64,000 nt of DNA from Cytobacillus sp. IB215665 (lineage in GTDB: Bacteria > Bacillota > Bacilli > Bacillales > SM2101): the NCBI RefSeq assembly GCF_033963835.1, contig NZ_JAXBME010000013.1:1-64000 (forward strand), read 5' to 3'. The notes under the pieces were generated by a model. That model had not been told where the DNA came from. It searched no databases and saw nothing but the letters and a program-made list of their open reading frames with translations. Position numbers and translations under genes: made by a program. Positions 52,402-60,716 of this stretch are shown here, piece by piece (position 1 is the first letter of the stretch; each line of letters opens with the position of its first letter).

Positions 52402-52617
52402 AAAATAAAAGAACCGAAGGTAGGTAAAAGAATCCCTAATTTCCTATCTGAGCAAGAGATAGAACTCTTACGTGAATCATGTCATAACATCGATGGAAAA
52501 TGCGCTATTCTAATTTATGTATTCTTAAGGCTAGTAGTTAAATTAAATAGGGATGATATAAATTTTTCAAGTAAGTCAGTGTTTGTTACGGGTAAGGGAG
52601 ATAAAGTATTGGGGTAG
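52402..52617 (+). pseudogene. Tyrosine recombinase (XerC-like integrase) remnant
   Basis: A 71-codon open stretch KIKEPKVGKRIPNFLSEQEI then ELLRESCHNIDG and VVKLNRDDINFSSKSVFVTG, GKGDK matches the start of the catalytic domain of tyrosine recombinases. The first catalytic Arg region (GxRxGE) has been deleted, and the rest is missing. Confidence 0.75.
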
Positions 52618-52645
52618 GTATCCTAGTTTTTTAGAAAAGTATCAC

Positions 52646-52820
52646 TCACAAAGTTCCTTAAATTGCATTAACTCATAGATAACTTTTAACCTAATTTGAT
52701 CTAAAAAAGCTTTAAACCTTATTTCGTTCACTTTAGAGGTAGCTTCTATGTTCGTATCTACCAAAGGTTTCCCCTTGACCTCACTTCTTATTAATCGGAA
52801 AAATTGATTTTTATAGTAGT
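52646..52820 (-). pseudogene. C-terminal coding remnant
   Basis: A minus-strand open stretch without start: KPLVDTNIEATSKVNEIRFK, AFLDQIRLKVIYELMQFKEL and stop. Hydrophilic and helical, unrecognised. Confidence 0.35.
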
Positions 52821-52930
52821 GCTAAAAAGTAATGTTAGGAGTATTTTCTTTTGTTTTATCAGTCTTATCAAAGTGTACATATCACTCTTCTGTTCTTTAT
52901 TGCTAATACTCCAAATAATAGAATAAGATC

Positions 52931-53200
52931 TTAGTTCTTTAGCATAGATAAGACAGTCGGCAATAATCCCTTCTGTTGAGGCTGCTTATACTCAGGGCAA
53001 ATAGCAACTATGCCAAGAACTAAAGTATAAATTTGAAAGTATATGAATGAAGAGATTTCTTGAGCGAATTCCGTTAGGTTCTTTTTCATCACAATACAAT
53101 CAATATATCCTTCACCAACCAGATAGATTTTATAGGAAAAAAATAAAGCTTCTAATTGGGAAACAAGCGCCTCTTTGTTTTCGTCTAGATATTTCATCAT
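52931..53200 (-). CDS. Small hypothetical protein
   Basis: An 89-residue protein; I chose the ATG at 53198-53200 because TTAGGAGGGTAAAA precedes it. It is helical with one moderately hydrophobic stretch (EISSFIYFQIYTLVLGIVAI) that could be a membrane-associated helix. No known family. It faces away from the gene pair at 53441. Confidence 0.55.
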   Translation of the reverse strand: MMKYLDENKEALVSQLEALFFSYKIYLVGEGYIDCIVMKKNLTEFAQEISSFIYFQIYTLVLGIVAICPEYKQPQQKGLLPTVLSMLKN

Positions 53201-53440
53201 TTTTACCCTCCTAAAAACATTTCTTATAAAATTTTCTTCTATCATTCCATTTTTTTTAAAAACAACCTGCATGATTATGTTTAAAAAGAGCTCATCTATA
53301 AACATGAAGAAATCTTAAGAAATTCTTCATTATGTTACAAAGAAAAACGTAAGATTTGAATGTTATGCTAGAAAAGTAAGAGAACATTAAACGTTCTACA
53401 AAACATAGAAAACGAATCAATCTGTTAGGAGGAAATGTGT

Positions 53441-53962
53441 GTGACAGAGACTAACCCAACAAAAATGACCCCCTTGATGCGATTCTCCATCGTGGGGTCG
53501 TTACTCATATTCATTATTATTTTGGTCTATACGTCCATTGATTTGGTTCGGTATATGAAAGAAAATCTAAGTGATTCTTCCATCAACTGGGTAGAATCCA
53601 TTGCTTTGGATGAAGACATCGGAATCAACTTGGTAACGAGAAATGATGGAAGCACCGAAATGGAAGTCGTAAACGGGGAAAAGAAAGAGGTATTCGAAGT
53701 ATCTGATCAAGATGAAGACATTATCTTGTTTCCGAGCGAGTCATTAGGGATATTGGGTGTAATCACAAGCGAACAAATTGAACAAATTTCGGTCAATGAC
53801 TCTAATGAAAAAATATCCATAAATGATTCCAATGGAGAGATCAAGTTCTATCCTTATGAAGATTATATCTTCTTTTATTCAACCGAGAAAGTAGACGAAC
53901 CTGTTATCATCAAAGGATTTTCCGGCGAAAACGAATTGGTTGGTGAAACTCGTTCTTCATAA
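53441..53962 (+). CDS. Membrane-anchored hypothetical protein
   Basis: A 173-residue protein with one N-terminal transmembrane helix (about 14-36, FSIVGSLLIFIIILVYTSID) and a strongly acidic outer domain with short repeated strands (ISVNDSNEKISINDSNGEIK). The GTG at 53441 is 8 nt from TTAGGAGG, so it is preferred to the ATG at 53435. It is followed after 23 nt by the YdjM-like gene and clearly forms an operon with it. Codon use is richer in G and C than that of the neighbours. Confidence 0.65.
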   Translation: MTETNPTKMTPLMRFSIVGSLLIFIIILVYTSIDLVRYMKENLSDSSINWVESIALDEDIGINLVTRNDGSTEMEVVNGEKKEVFEVSDQDEDIILFPSESLGILGVITSEQIEQISVNDSNEKISINDSNGEIKFYPYEDYIFFYSTEKVDEPVIIKGFSGENELVGETRSS

Positions 53963-53985
53963 TCTACGAAAAAGGAGTCTTAATC

Positions 53986-55062
53986 ATGCTTTTAACATTA
54001 ATTAGTGAAGTGGGATATCACGGCGCCGTCGGGGCCTTTGTTGCGTATTTGATCGGTCGTCGTTATCTTCCGGAAAAGAAATTGTTTCTTTTTATGTTTT
54101 TAGGAGTCATTGCGGGGATTGCCCCTGATTTGACTTTGATCTTTGAATTTGCAGGAGGGGTTCTTTCAAGTATCACCGATTTTCCTGTTTTGGAGTTTTT
54201 AGGAGTACGTTTGTATATGATGGGTCATTCGATATTTGTGGCTCCAGCTTTTAGTTTAGGGATAGCGGTTCTGATCCGTCCTATTTTTCCTGAACTGACT
54301 TTGAAGATTCGCTGGATGTCGATGTTTTTTTCTATCGTATTTGGGCATTTATTTATGGATTTTCTAGATAATGGATTGCCTTTATTCTTCCCAATAACAT
54401 ATGATCGAGATATTGGCTTAAACGTATTGAACGGGAGCGATGGGTTCCTTGTTCTTTCCTTTAGCGTTTTATTTGCACTCATTCTGGTTCTTCATAAAAC
54501 GGGAAGGCAAAAATGGGCCCCAAAACTCATTATAGTCGGAGTTGTTCTGCTGGCTTCCTATGGAGGGGTAAGGGGGATGTCGAAAACTCAAATGACAAAG
54601 CAATTGTCTGAACAATACCCTGGTGATAAGGTGTACATTGAAGCGGGAAGCGGAAATCCTTTCTCGAGCCGGCTATGGCATTATGAAATCAGGACGAATT
54701 CCGATGATTTTATCTTTATCATTTATGGTGAAGGATCTTTCTCGAACCTGAACGAATCAGAACAAGAACGTCTTTTCTCAACAGATAACGGGTATACGCT
54801 CTTATTGAAGAAAATAAAAATCGAAGATCAATTGTATTTAATAGGAATCCCTTATAATATCGATCAGTCTAGTTATAACTTTGATGTTGGAAAAGAAGAC
54901 TTGCTTGTTTATAAAGCGGAAGAAGAGTCTGAGGAACTAAAAAGGATAGAAGGAGAAGTGAAAGACAGTCTTTTAAACGAACTACCATCTCTCTCTGACG
55001 AAGCTTTCCTTTTTGAAAAACAAGATGTCACTATCAAGGGCATCGATCCGATAGAGGAATGA
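53986..55062 (+). CDS. YdjM/DUF457-type membrane metal-dependent hydrolase-like protein
   Basis: A 358-residue protein. Residues 1-200 are a multi-helix membrane domain with the YdjM-type conserved residues: GIAPDLTLIF, YMMGHSIFVA and FGHLFMDFLDNGLPLFFP. This is the Asp/His pattern thought to bind metal in the membrane-bound metal-dependent hydrolase family. The C-terminal 150 residues are an outer soluble domain. ATG after AAAAAGGAGTCTTAATC. It forms an operon with 53441 and shares its higher GC content; the substrate is unknown. Confidence 0.78.
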   Translation: MLLTLISEVGYHGAVGAFVAYLIGRRYLPEKKLFLFMFLGVIAGIAPDLTLIFEFAGGVLSSITDFPVLEFLGVRLYMMGHSIFVAPAFSLGIAVLIRPIFPELTLKIRWMSMFFSIVFGHLFMDFLDNGLPLFFPITYDRDIGLNVLNGSDGFLVLSFSVLFALILVLHKTGRQKWAPKLIIVGVVLLASYGGVRGMSKTQMTKQLSEQYPGDKVYIEAGSGNPFSSRLWHYEIRTNSDDFIFIIYGEGSFSNLNESEQERLFSTDNGYTLLLKKIKIEDQLYLIGIPYNIDQSSYNFDVGKEDLLVYKAEEESEELKRIEGEVKDSLLNELPSLSDEAFLFEKQDVTIKGIDPIEE

Positions 55063-55065
55063 AGA

Positions 55066-55092
55066 CAAAAACGTCTGAAAAGGCGTTTTTGT
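55066..55092 (+). terminator. Terminator of the 53441-55062 operon
   Basis: CAAAAACG / CGTTTTTG around TCTGAAAAGG, followed by TTG; close to the stop codon. Confidence 0.7.
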
Positions 55093-55408
55093 TGATTTAG
55101 TCAGAAATAAAAAATGACATGATACAAGTTTAAACTGTAGTAGAGATAAATGAAAATAAATATAAAATTGAGTGAGAAAGGGATTTATCCTATACTGACA
55201 TTAATGATAATGTGTAATTAGTGATAAGTTGCAATCTTCTCAAGTGGTTACAAATATTTAAGGTTGGTGTGCATACACATGTCACCAATATCCGGGATGA
55301 TACAATACCAACAAGCGGTTAATAAAGTAAAATTTTTGAAGTCTATCCAAAGGATAGGCTTTTTAAAATGGAACGGGAGCCCGCCTAACATATGGACATA
55401 CTCGTTGA
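55093..55408. other. Intergenic region
   Basis: No gene is supported; the 76-codon frame at 55264-55494 conflicts with the better-supported remnant at 55409. Confidence 0.4.
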
Positions 55409-55537
55409 GGTTTATCAAGAGAAGAATTAAAAGATATGGCTGGATTTGTAGTAGGTGCTATATCGCCTATAATTTGTACAACAAAAAATCATGAACTTAT
55501 TGTAGTAGGACAAATTGCCAAAAGGTCACATAGTTGA
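55409..55537 (+). pseudogene. YbaK/EbsC-type aminoacyl-tRNA deacylase remnant
   Basis: GLSREELKDMAGFVVGAISP then IICTTKNHELIVVG resembles the central part of YbaK/EbsC proteins (ELTGFxxGGVPP). There is no start and the end is early. Moderate to low certainty. Confidence 0.35.
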
Positions 55538-55575
55538 TACAATACCATAAGAACATTCGTTTGGTGGTGTAGAAT

Positions 55576-55959
55576 ATGAGAGCAAGTATACCAGAGGAAT
55601 TGTTAGACACAATTGTTGAGAAAATCTATCTTGATCTAGAAATCCACATTCTTGAGAAAAAGCATATGTATGCAGAGACACAGAAGAAAGATGAAGAACA
55701 TATCAAGTTTTTAAAACAAGTTATATCAAGTGTCAGAAAGAAACGGAAAGAAATAGGTGAAGTTCTTAAAGGAAAAAACGTAAAGATTTATGAAGTAGTA
55801 GAACTAGATGATATGTTTGTTGAATACACATATGCTCAAAAAACGAATGGAGCATCTAAAGAAGGTACGCAACGTTTTTGGAAAGCGGGGTTAAAGTATC
55901 GGTTAACTCGCAGAATAAATGAACGATTGACAAGAGGTGTTGAAGAAAATACAAATTGA
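55576..55959 (+). CDS. Hypothetical protein
   Basis: A 127-residue very charged protein (lysine- and glutamate-rich, probably helical) with ATG after TTGGTGGTGTAGAAT. KKRKEIGEVLKGKNVKIYEV and FWKAGLKYRLTRRINERLTR are its marked segments. Such profiles are common in prophage and plasmid genes. Convergent with the gene at 55994. Function unknown. Confidence 0.6.
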   Translation: MRASIPEELLDTIVEKIYLDLEIHILEKKHMYAETQKKDEEHIKFLKQVISSVRKKRKEIGEVLKGKNVKIYEVVELDDMFVEYTYAQKTNGASKEGTQRFWKAGLKYRLTRRINERLTRGVEENTN

Positions 55960-55993
55960 TGAACAAAAAATAAATAAGGTGACAGATAGCCAC

Positions 55994-56299
55994 CTAAGAA
56001 TTCCTATGTTCCCATTGTTCTAGCGCCAAGTCGTACATATCATCCCAAGTTTTAAAGGATGTGTTTTCCTCCATAAATTTATTTTGTTCTGATAACGGAA
56101 TGTAGGTGTCTGGAAATGTAGCAGAGTAACTTTCAAAGAACTCACTATGATTTTTGAATCTAGAATATTTTTGAAGGAATTCAGAAGTATATAAATCGGT
56201 TGAGTCAATCAAAGTAAATTCAATTTCACGTTCATGTTTGCTGGATTCAAGGTGAGGTGGTGTACATAAAGAATCAAGTAATTCGCGTAGGTTTTCCAT
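55994..56299 (-). CDS. Hypothetical protein
   Basis: A 101-residue acidic soluble protein with ATG after AAGAAAGGAGGCATTATT. It contains TWDDMYDLALEQWEH at its end and many aromatic residues. No known motif. It is convergent with 55576; the pair may be a mobile-element remnant. Confidence 0.6.
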   Translation of the reverse strand: MENLRELLDSLCTPPHLESSKHEREIEFTLIDSTDLYTSEFLQKYSRFKNHSEFFESYSATFPDTYIPLSEQNKFMEENTSFKTWDDMYDLALEQWEHRNS

Positions 56300-56462
56300 A
56301 ATAATGCCTCCTTTCTTAAATTATAATATTGAATTAACGCATCATTAGTTTAAATATTGGATATTTTGTGAATATTAATAGGTCATTTTGAGAGTTAATT
56401 AATGTTATATGCTCATTAGCTGATGTGGGCAACTAGAGGTTGAATTATACAGTTTTGTTATG

Positions 56463-56515
56463 CTGATCTTCCACAATTTGGCGTAAGAATGCTACCTAGA
56501 CTACATTTAGAATAA
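56463..56515 (+). repeat. Dispersed GGCG repeat, module R31 (AAGAATG-type)
   Basis: GATCTTCCACAATTTGGCGT then AAGAATGCTACC and ACTACATTTAG. First half of a two-part composite with R32. Confidence 0.6.
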
Positions 56516-56550
56516 TACTCATTAAATAAGATCAACCAGAAAAGTTACTG

Positions 56551-56640
56551 ACTGATCTTATAATAATACTAAGTGGCGCTTTTCAGAAATGATACTGAAA
56601 AGCGTTCTTCTTTTGCTTAGAAGAATATTGTTTAAACAAG
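56551..56640 (+). repeat. Dispersed GGCGC hairpin repeat, module R32
   Basis: TGATCTTATAATAATACTAA then GTGGCGC, arms GCTTTTCAG / CTGAAAAGC, then GTTCTTCTTTTGC and AGAATATTGTTTAA, a mirrored right end. It is the last copy in the window. Confidence 0.8.
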
Positions 56641-57067
56641 ATATTTTTTATAACCTCAATGGATATTCTTTCAAATACCATATTTTAAAGTAGGGGTAGT
56701 TGAAATGTAGAAACAAATCATTACACCTAAAGAGTTAAAGAAATCATCAAAGGTATCATTTACTTTTGAATTATTGTTCTTATTACTATAGTTAAGCTTT
56801 CGACTGTTCAAAAAGGTTTGATGTGAGCTCAGTTATTATAACAGCGTATTAATTCACATTCATTTAATGACCTCAAGATGATAGGTATTGATTCTAATAC
56901 TATACATAGTAGCAACTCAGAATATAAAATTAAATTCGTTTGCAAGACATCTTTAAAATTAAATTACTTAAGTGAAAATCATTGGAGAGAAATAACAGCA
57001 TAATCACAAATTTTTTCTCTTAAATAAAATAATAAACATATCACAGTATTTATCAGCTAATTTACAT

Positions 57068-57099
57068 AAAACACGCTTGGAAATATCCAAGCGTGTTTT
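57068..57099. terminator. Strong symmetrical hairpin
   Basis: AAAACACGCTTGGA / TCCAAGCGTGTTTT, 14 bp perfect, loop AATA. A bidirectional terminator shape upstream of the ABC operon. Confidence 0.75.
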
Positions 57100-57223
57100 A
57101 TCTAGATTTCTAAAAACCTTCTTAAAAAACGGCTTATGCTTTATAGAATATGTAGCTAAAGCTGTTTTCGCGTTGTTTACTTATAATTTAGGCAAAAAAA
57201 TAAATGTGATACATACGTGCCTA

Positions 57224-57252
57224 TTGTAAAAAATGTAAGTTTACTATATACT
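57224..57252 (+). promoter_or_regulatory. Promoter of the GntR-ABC operon
   Basis: TTGTAA (57224) and TATACT (57247) with a 17-bp spacer, a good sigma-A promoter. Transcription would start near 57259, only 8 nt before the ATG at 57267. Confidence 0.65.
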
Positions 57253-57266
57253 ACATTACAACAGTA

Positions 57267-57674
57267 ATGCACTATGTTAGAGAGGAGGCGGAGACAATTC
57301 TAAATACAGAAAGCACTAAGCCAATATATGTGCAAATTGCTGAGTGGATTGAATCAGAGATCTTAAATGGCCATTTCCAAAGTGATGACAAGGTGTATTC
57401 ACAATATCAATTAGCTGATATGTATACGATTAATCCAGCAACTGCAGCGAAAGGGCTTAGTCTTCTAGTGGACGAAAATATTCTATACAAAAAACGCGGA
57501 CTTGGAATGTTTGTCTCTGGTGGAGCAAAAGACATGATTATCGCTAAAAGAAGAAATCAAACATTGAAGGGGTTAATACAGGAGTTGGTTTTAGTAGCTA
57601 ATCATTTGCAAATAGAAGATAACGAATTAATTGAAATGATAAGAGAAGAAATGGTTAAGGAGGAGAGAGAATGA
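57267..57674 (+). CDS. GntR family regulator, YtrA type
   Basis: Up to 135 residues. The winged helix-turn-helix is KPIYVQIAEWIESEILNGHF, SQYQLADMYTINPATAAKGL, VDENILYKKRGLGMFV; the short helical tail marks the YtrA subgroup that controls adjacent ABC transporters. The start is unusual: the ATG given here has no ribosome binding site and lies only 8 nt from the predicted transcription start. A perfect GAGGAGG instead points to ATT at 57297, giving the family-typical start xLNTESTKPIYVQ. First gene of a four-gene operon; stop overlaps the ATPase start by 4 bp. Confidence 0.85.
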   Translation: MHYVREEAETILNTESTKPIYVQIAEWIESEILNGHFQSDDKVYSQYQLADMYTINPATAAKGLSLLVDENILYKKRGLGMFVSGGAKDMIIAKRRNQTLKGLIQELVLVANHLQIEDNELIEMIREEMVKEERE

Positions 57675-58591
57675 GTGTAATTGAATGTTCTGACTTAACG
57701 AAAAGATATGTAAGAAAAAATGTCTTAAACAACCTATCTTTTTCCATAGAGGAAAATAAAATTACAGGATTAATTGGACGAAATGGCGCTGGAAAAACGA
57801 CTTTGTTAAAAATAATAGCAGGGTTCCTAAAAGAAACATCAGGTGAAATCAAAGTTTATTCCAACAAGCCTTTTAATAATTTGCACGTCTCAGCAAATTC
57901 CATCTTTGTGGATGATTTAATGAGTTTTCCTCAAGCGGTATCACTAGGTGAACTGTTAGAAGTTGCTGAACGCTTCTATCCTAATTGGAATAAGCAATTA
58001 GCAAGTAACCTATTTAACTATTTTTCTTTTGATCCTAAGTATTATCACACTAGACTTTCAAAAGGAAAGAAAAGTACGTTTAACATGATTATCGGTTTAG
58101 CGTCGCGTTGTCCGTTAACAATATTTGATGAACCAACTACGGGAATGGATGAAGCAGTGAGAAAAGATTTTTATAAGGTATTGGTTAAGGATTATATTGC
58201 TTTTCCCCGTACTATTATTCTATCCAGTCACCATTTGGGTGAAATAGAAGATATATTGGAAGATGTTTTACTTATTAAAAATGGAGAAAAACAATTGCAT
58301 ATGACGATGGATGAACTAAAGGAGTGGGCAGTTGGCATAAAAGGACCGACCGATGAAATAGCAAAAATGACTAATGGAAAAGAAGTTATTTTCAAAAATC
58401 GATTAGGTAAGAATACCGATTATGTGGTTGTAAAAAATGATGTTTCTGACACTTCAACCCTTCAAGCTCGTCATCGAGGTATCGAAATCTCTCAAGTGAA
58501 AGTCAGTGATCTATGTGTTTATTTGACTAGTGAAACGAAGGGAGGTATTGAAGATGTCTTTGACGACAGTGACATTAGCAAATACTGTTAA
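57671..58591 (+). CDS. ABC transporter ATP-binding protein
   Basis: A 306-residue ATPase. Walker A is GRNGAGKTT (36-44). The signature is LSKGKKS, a change from the standard LSGGQ. Walker B is LTIFDEPTTGMDEA, and SSHHLGEIED carries the switch His. The C-terminal 90 residues are an extra domain, as in YtrB-type ATPases. It starts inside the GntR gene (ATGA overlap), and its end overlaps the permease start by 38 bp. The complex probably exports or senses an envelope-active compound, as known for Ytr-type transporters; the substrate is not shown here. Confidence 0.88.
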   Translation: MSVIECSDLTKRYVRKNVLNNLSFSIEENKITGLIGRNGAGKTTLLKIIAGFLKETSGEIKVYSNKPFNNLHVSANSIFVDDLMSFPQAVSLGELLEVAERFYPNWNKQLASNLFNYFSFDPKYYHTRLSKGKKSTFNMIIGLASRCPLTIFDEPTTGMDEAVRKDFYKVLVKDYIAFPRTIILSSHHLGEIEDILEDVLLIKNGEKQLHMTMDELKEWAVGIKGPTDEIAKMTNGKEVIFKNRLGKNTDYVVVKNDVSDTSTLQARHRGIEISQVKVSDLCVYLTSETKGGIEDVFDDSDISKYC

Positions 58592-59312
58592 AAACCAATA
58601 TTTTTACAAGCTCAAGGCAAACATAGATTCTTTTAGTTCACTCATAGGAATCCAGGTTTTAGGTATACTCTTTTCACTTGGTGGAATTGGAACATCTTCG
58701 ATGGGTGGAAATAATGTTCACATTAATATCCAGTACTATGCAGCTGATATCGTCATTGTCTTTACATTAATTTGGGCTTTTTCTACAGCAATTACGATAA
58801 CGACTAGACCACAAAGAAACCATGATTTTACGTTTATAACCAATCGACTTAGCAGCAGTCTCTCGAATATTCTCTTTTTAATTACGGCTACCATTGTAGG
58901 GAGCATTACAGCCATTTTATCTGGGAATGTAATACAATTTCTAGGATTTTTATTTACTGATCAGCAGCTCTATATTCTTAATACTGGAATCCAAGAACTT
59001 GTTATCGGTATAAGCGCAATCTTTTTGTATGGGCTAATTGTTAGTGCAATAGGTTACTTTATTGGAACACTGATTCAAGTAAGTAAGTTATTTATCATTG
59101 TTATTCCAGTGTCGTTGTTAGGTTTCATTTTTCTTGAAGCTACCTTACTTGAAGGGACAATAAGGGATAATTATTTATCTGTCATCAAAATTTTTGAATT
59201 TTATGTGACGGAACCAATATTTGTATTATTTATTGTAAAAGTTTTGATAACTTCTAGCTTGTTTTTTATGGCTGCCATTAGCATCCTGAATCGAATGGAG
59301 GTAAGGAAATGA
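58554..59312 (+). CDS. ABC transporter permease
   Basis: A 252-residue membrane protein with about six transmembrane helices (for example IQYYAADIVIVFTLIWAFST and LIVSAIGYFIGTLIQVSKLF). The ATG at 58554 is preceded by AAGGGAGGTATTGAAG, so the longer frame from 58530 is not used. It overlaps both neighbours, as expected for tightly coupled subunits of one transporter. Confidence 0.82.
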   Translation: MSLTTVTLANTVKNQYFYKLKANIDSFSSLIGIQVLGILFSLGGIGTSSMGGNNVHINIQYYAADIVIVFTLIWAFSTAITITTRPQRNHDFTFITNRLSSSLSNILFLITATIVGSITAILSGNVIQFLGFLFTDQQLYILNTGIQELVIGISAIFLYGLIVSAIGYFIGTLIQVSKLFIIVIPVSLLGFIFLEATLLEGTIRDNYLSVIKIFEFYVTEPIFVLFIVKVLITSSLFFMAAISILNRMEVRK

Positions 59313-59992
59313 TTTCCTTCGAGCTAGCTACATTTCAAATTATTTTATTTATCATATTAGTAGGGCTGTTCTCTTTAATGATTAAAGCCGGGAAAAAGAT
59401 TAGCTCTTTAAAAATAACTCATTGGCTACTTTTTATATACACAGGATTACTTTTATTAAGTTCTGTATTTATAGCTTTCGTCTCCGATGATTCATTAAAA
59501 CAGCAGGAAGTAAAACAAGGTGAAACAGATCATGACTTCTTTTCATTATTGAGCAGTATAGAGATAGATAAGCTTGATCCAGACTATATTATAATAGCAA
59601 AAAGCTTTGATGATTATAGACATCAAACATTGGAAGTTAACTTTTCAGAAGAGTATAGTCCACACGTGATTGTAGAAAGAAAATTGAGTAGTGATAACAG
59701 GATTGAAGCATTTAACTTAAGTAGTGGATTGTTTGTAGATGGTATCAATTTTTCTAGTAAGGTAGCTCCTGTTGGTTTTATATTAAATGATAATAGACTA
59801 ATTATTAACTCTCCTTCACAGGATATAAATATTAAACTAGTAAAAGCTCCGTTTCCAGTTCGGCAATTTACAGAAGAGTCACTTTTTAATCAATATGATG
59901 GGAGAGTATATCAAGTTATTTATTTAAAAGTACCAAATGATGTAGAGTTAATAGAGGGTTCGTTTGTGAATTTTAGTTTTATTGAGAGATGA
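59309..59992 (+). CDS. Membrane-anchored accessory protein of the ABC operon
   Basis: A 227-residue protein with two N-terminal transmembrane helices (about 5-25 and 37-58) and an outer beta-rich domain. It starts in a 4-bp overlap (ATGA) with the permease, so it belongs to the transporter operon. No known family. A strong terminator follows 9 nt after the stop, which closes the operon. Confidence 0.7.
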   Translation: MISFELATFQIILFIILVGLFSLMIKAGKKISSLKITHWLLFIYTGLLLLSSVFIAFVSDDSLKQQEVKQGETDHDFFSLLSSIEIDKLDPDYIIIAKSFDDYRHQTLEVNFSEEYSPHVIVERKLSSDNRIEAFNLSSGLFVDGINFSSKVAPVGFILNDNRLIINSPSQDINIKLVKAPFPVRQFTEESLFNQYDGRVYQVIYLKVPNDVELIEGSFVNFSFIER

Positions 59993-60000
59993 GACACTTA

Positions 60001-60040
60001 AAATGTTCTACATGGCTAAAAAGCCGTGTAGAACATTTTA
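60001..60040 (+). terminator. Terminator of the GntR-ABC operon
   Basis: AAATGTTCTACATGGCT / AGCCGTGTAGAACATTT (one mismatch), then TAACG. It also ends the convergent CGNR gene transcript. Confidence 0.85.
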
Positions 60041-60073
60041 ACGTGGCTAAAAATACGTATAATGTATAGATTT

Positions 60074-60610
60074 CTATTTATTTCTGTTCTTCTCTCTATA
60101 CCGTTTTACCTTAGATATCGTCCCACATGCTCTTCCAGTGGGACTATTTGCGTTCATATTACACCACTTTTTAGTACCACTTTTTGATTGATCATAAAAG
60201 GCCCACTTACAATCTGGACAAATTTTTAGTCGATGAAAGGTTCCTGTGTTGATTAAAGTCAAAATGTCTATCAGTATATAGTCGATTAGACTTTTTCTTT
60301 TATATTTGTAAATCAGGTTATAGACTGGTTTGTTGTTTTGTATTTGAACCTCGTACGCAATTTGCCTTCTTTTAATCCATTCATTGATGAGCTCTCCATC
60401 ATTTTTTTCAATCGTCGTCCGTATGTCTGACCGAAATGAGATAACTTCATCTAAAAAATCATTGGAATTTTCGATTGTTAGATGTTCATGAATATAATTC
60501 GAGACATCAGATATAGTTCCAAAATGATCTTTAGGTATTCTGTCTTTGTTAGGAATTTCCCAAGTGTTCAAAAAAGATAATACTTCGTTAATTTCTTTGT
60601 TCTTATCCAT
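60074..60610 (-). CDS. CGNR zinc-finger regulator
   Basis: A 178-residue protein with the layout of ABATE/CGNR regulators: a helical N-terminal domain and a C-terminal zinc finger LKICPDCKWAFYDQSKSGTK, KWCNMNANSPTGRACGTISK, VKRYREK. The CxxC...WC...RACGT pattern is present, with CGNR itself changed to CGTI. I use the ATG at 60608-60610 (GGTGGTTACAATT upstream) over the longer start. It is divergent from the MFS transporter, and two GTAACCA sites lie between them, so it probably controls that pump. Confidence 0.8.
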   Translation of the reverse strand: MDKNKEINEVLSFLNTWEIPNKDRIPKDHFGTISDVSNYIHEHLTIENSNDFLDEVISFRSDIRTTIEKNDGELINEWIKRRQIAYEVQIQNNKPVYNLIYKYKRKSLIDYILIDILTLINTGTFHRLKICPDCKWAFYDQSKSGTKKWCNMNANSPTGRACGTISKVKRYREKNRNK

Positions 60611-60671
60611 AATTGTAACCACCAATCAATTTTACAGGTTGCATTATGATTCATTATAACATAACATAAAT

Positions 60672-60699
60672 GTAACCATCTAAATAAAAAGATGGTTAC
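60672..60699. promoter_or_regulatory. Inverted repeat between the CGNR regulator and MFS gene
   Basis: GTAACCATCT / AGATGGTTAC, 10-bp perfect arms with an 8-nt loop, 18 bp before the MFS start. A third GTAACCA half-site is at 60615-60621. Candidate operator or leader hairpin. Confidence 0.6.
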
Positions 60700-60716
60700 A
60701 ACTAAAGGGGGTTACT

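Larger units (their letters stand above)
56300..57266. other. Long intergenic region
   Basis: It holds repeat modules R31 and R32 and a strong hairpin at 57068. Scattered short open stretches (for example KQIITPKELKKSSKVSFTFE near 56711) have no start and look like remnants. Confidence 0.45.

Noticed and set aside
55264-55494. 76-codon plus-strand frame
   Set aside because: Another frame in the same place shows YbaK-like sequence; this one has no family pattern.
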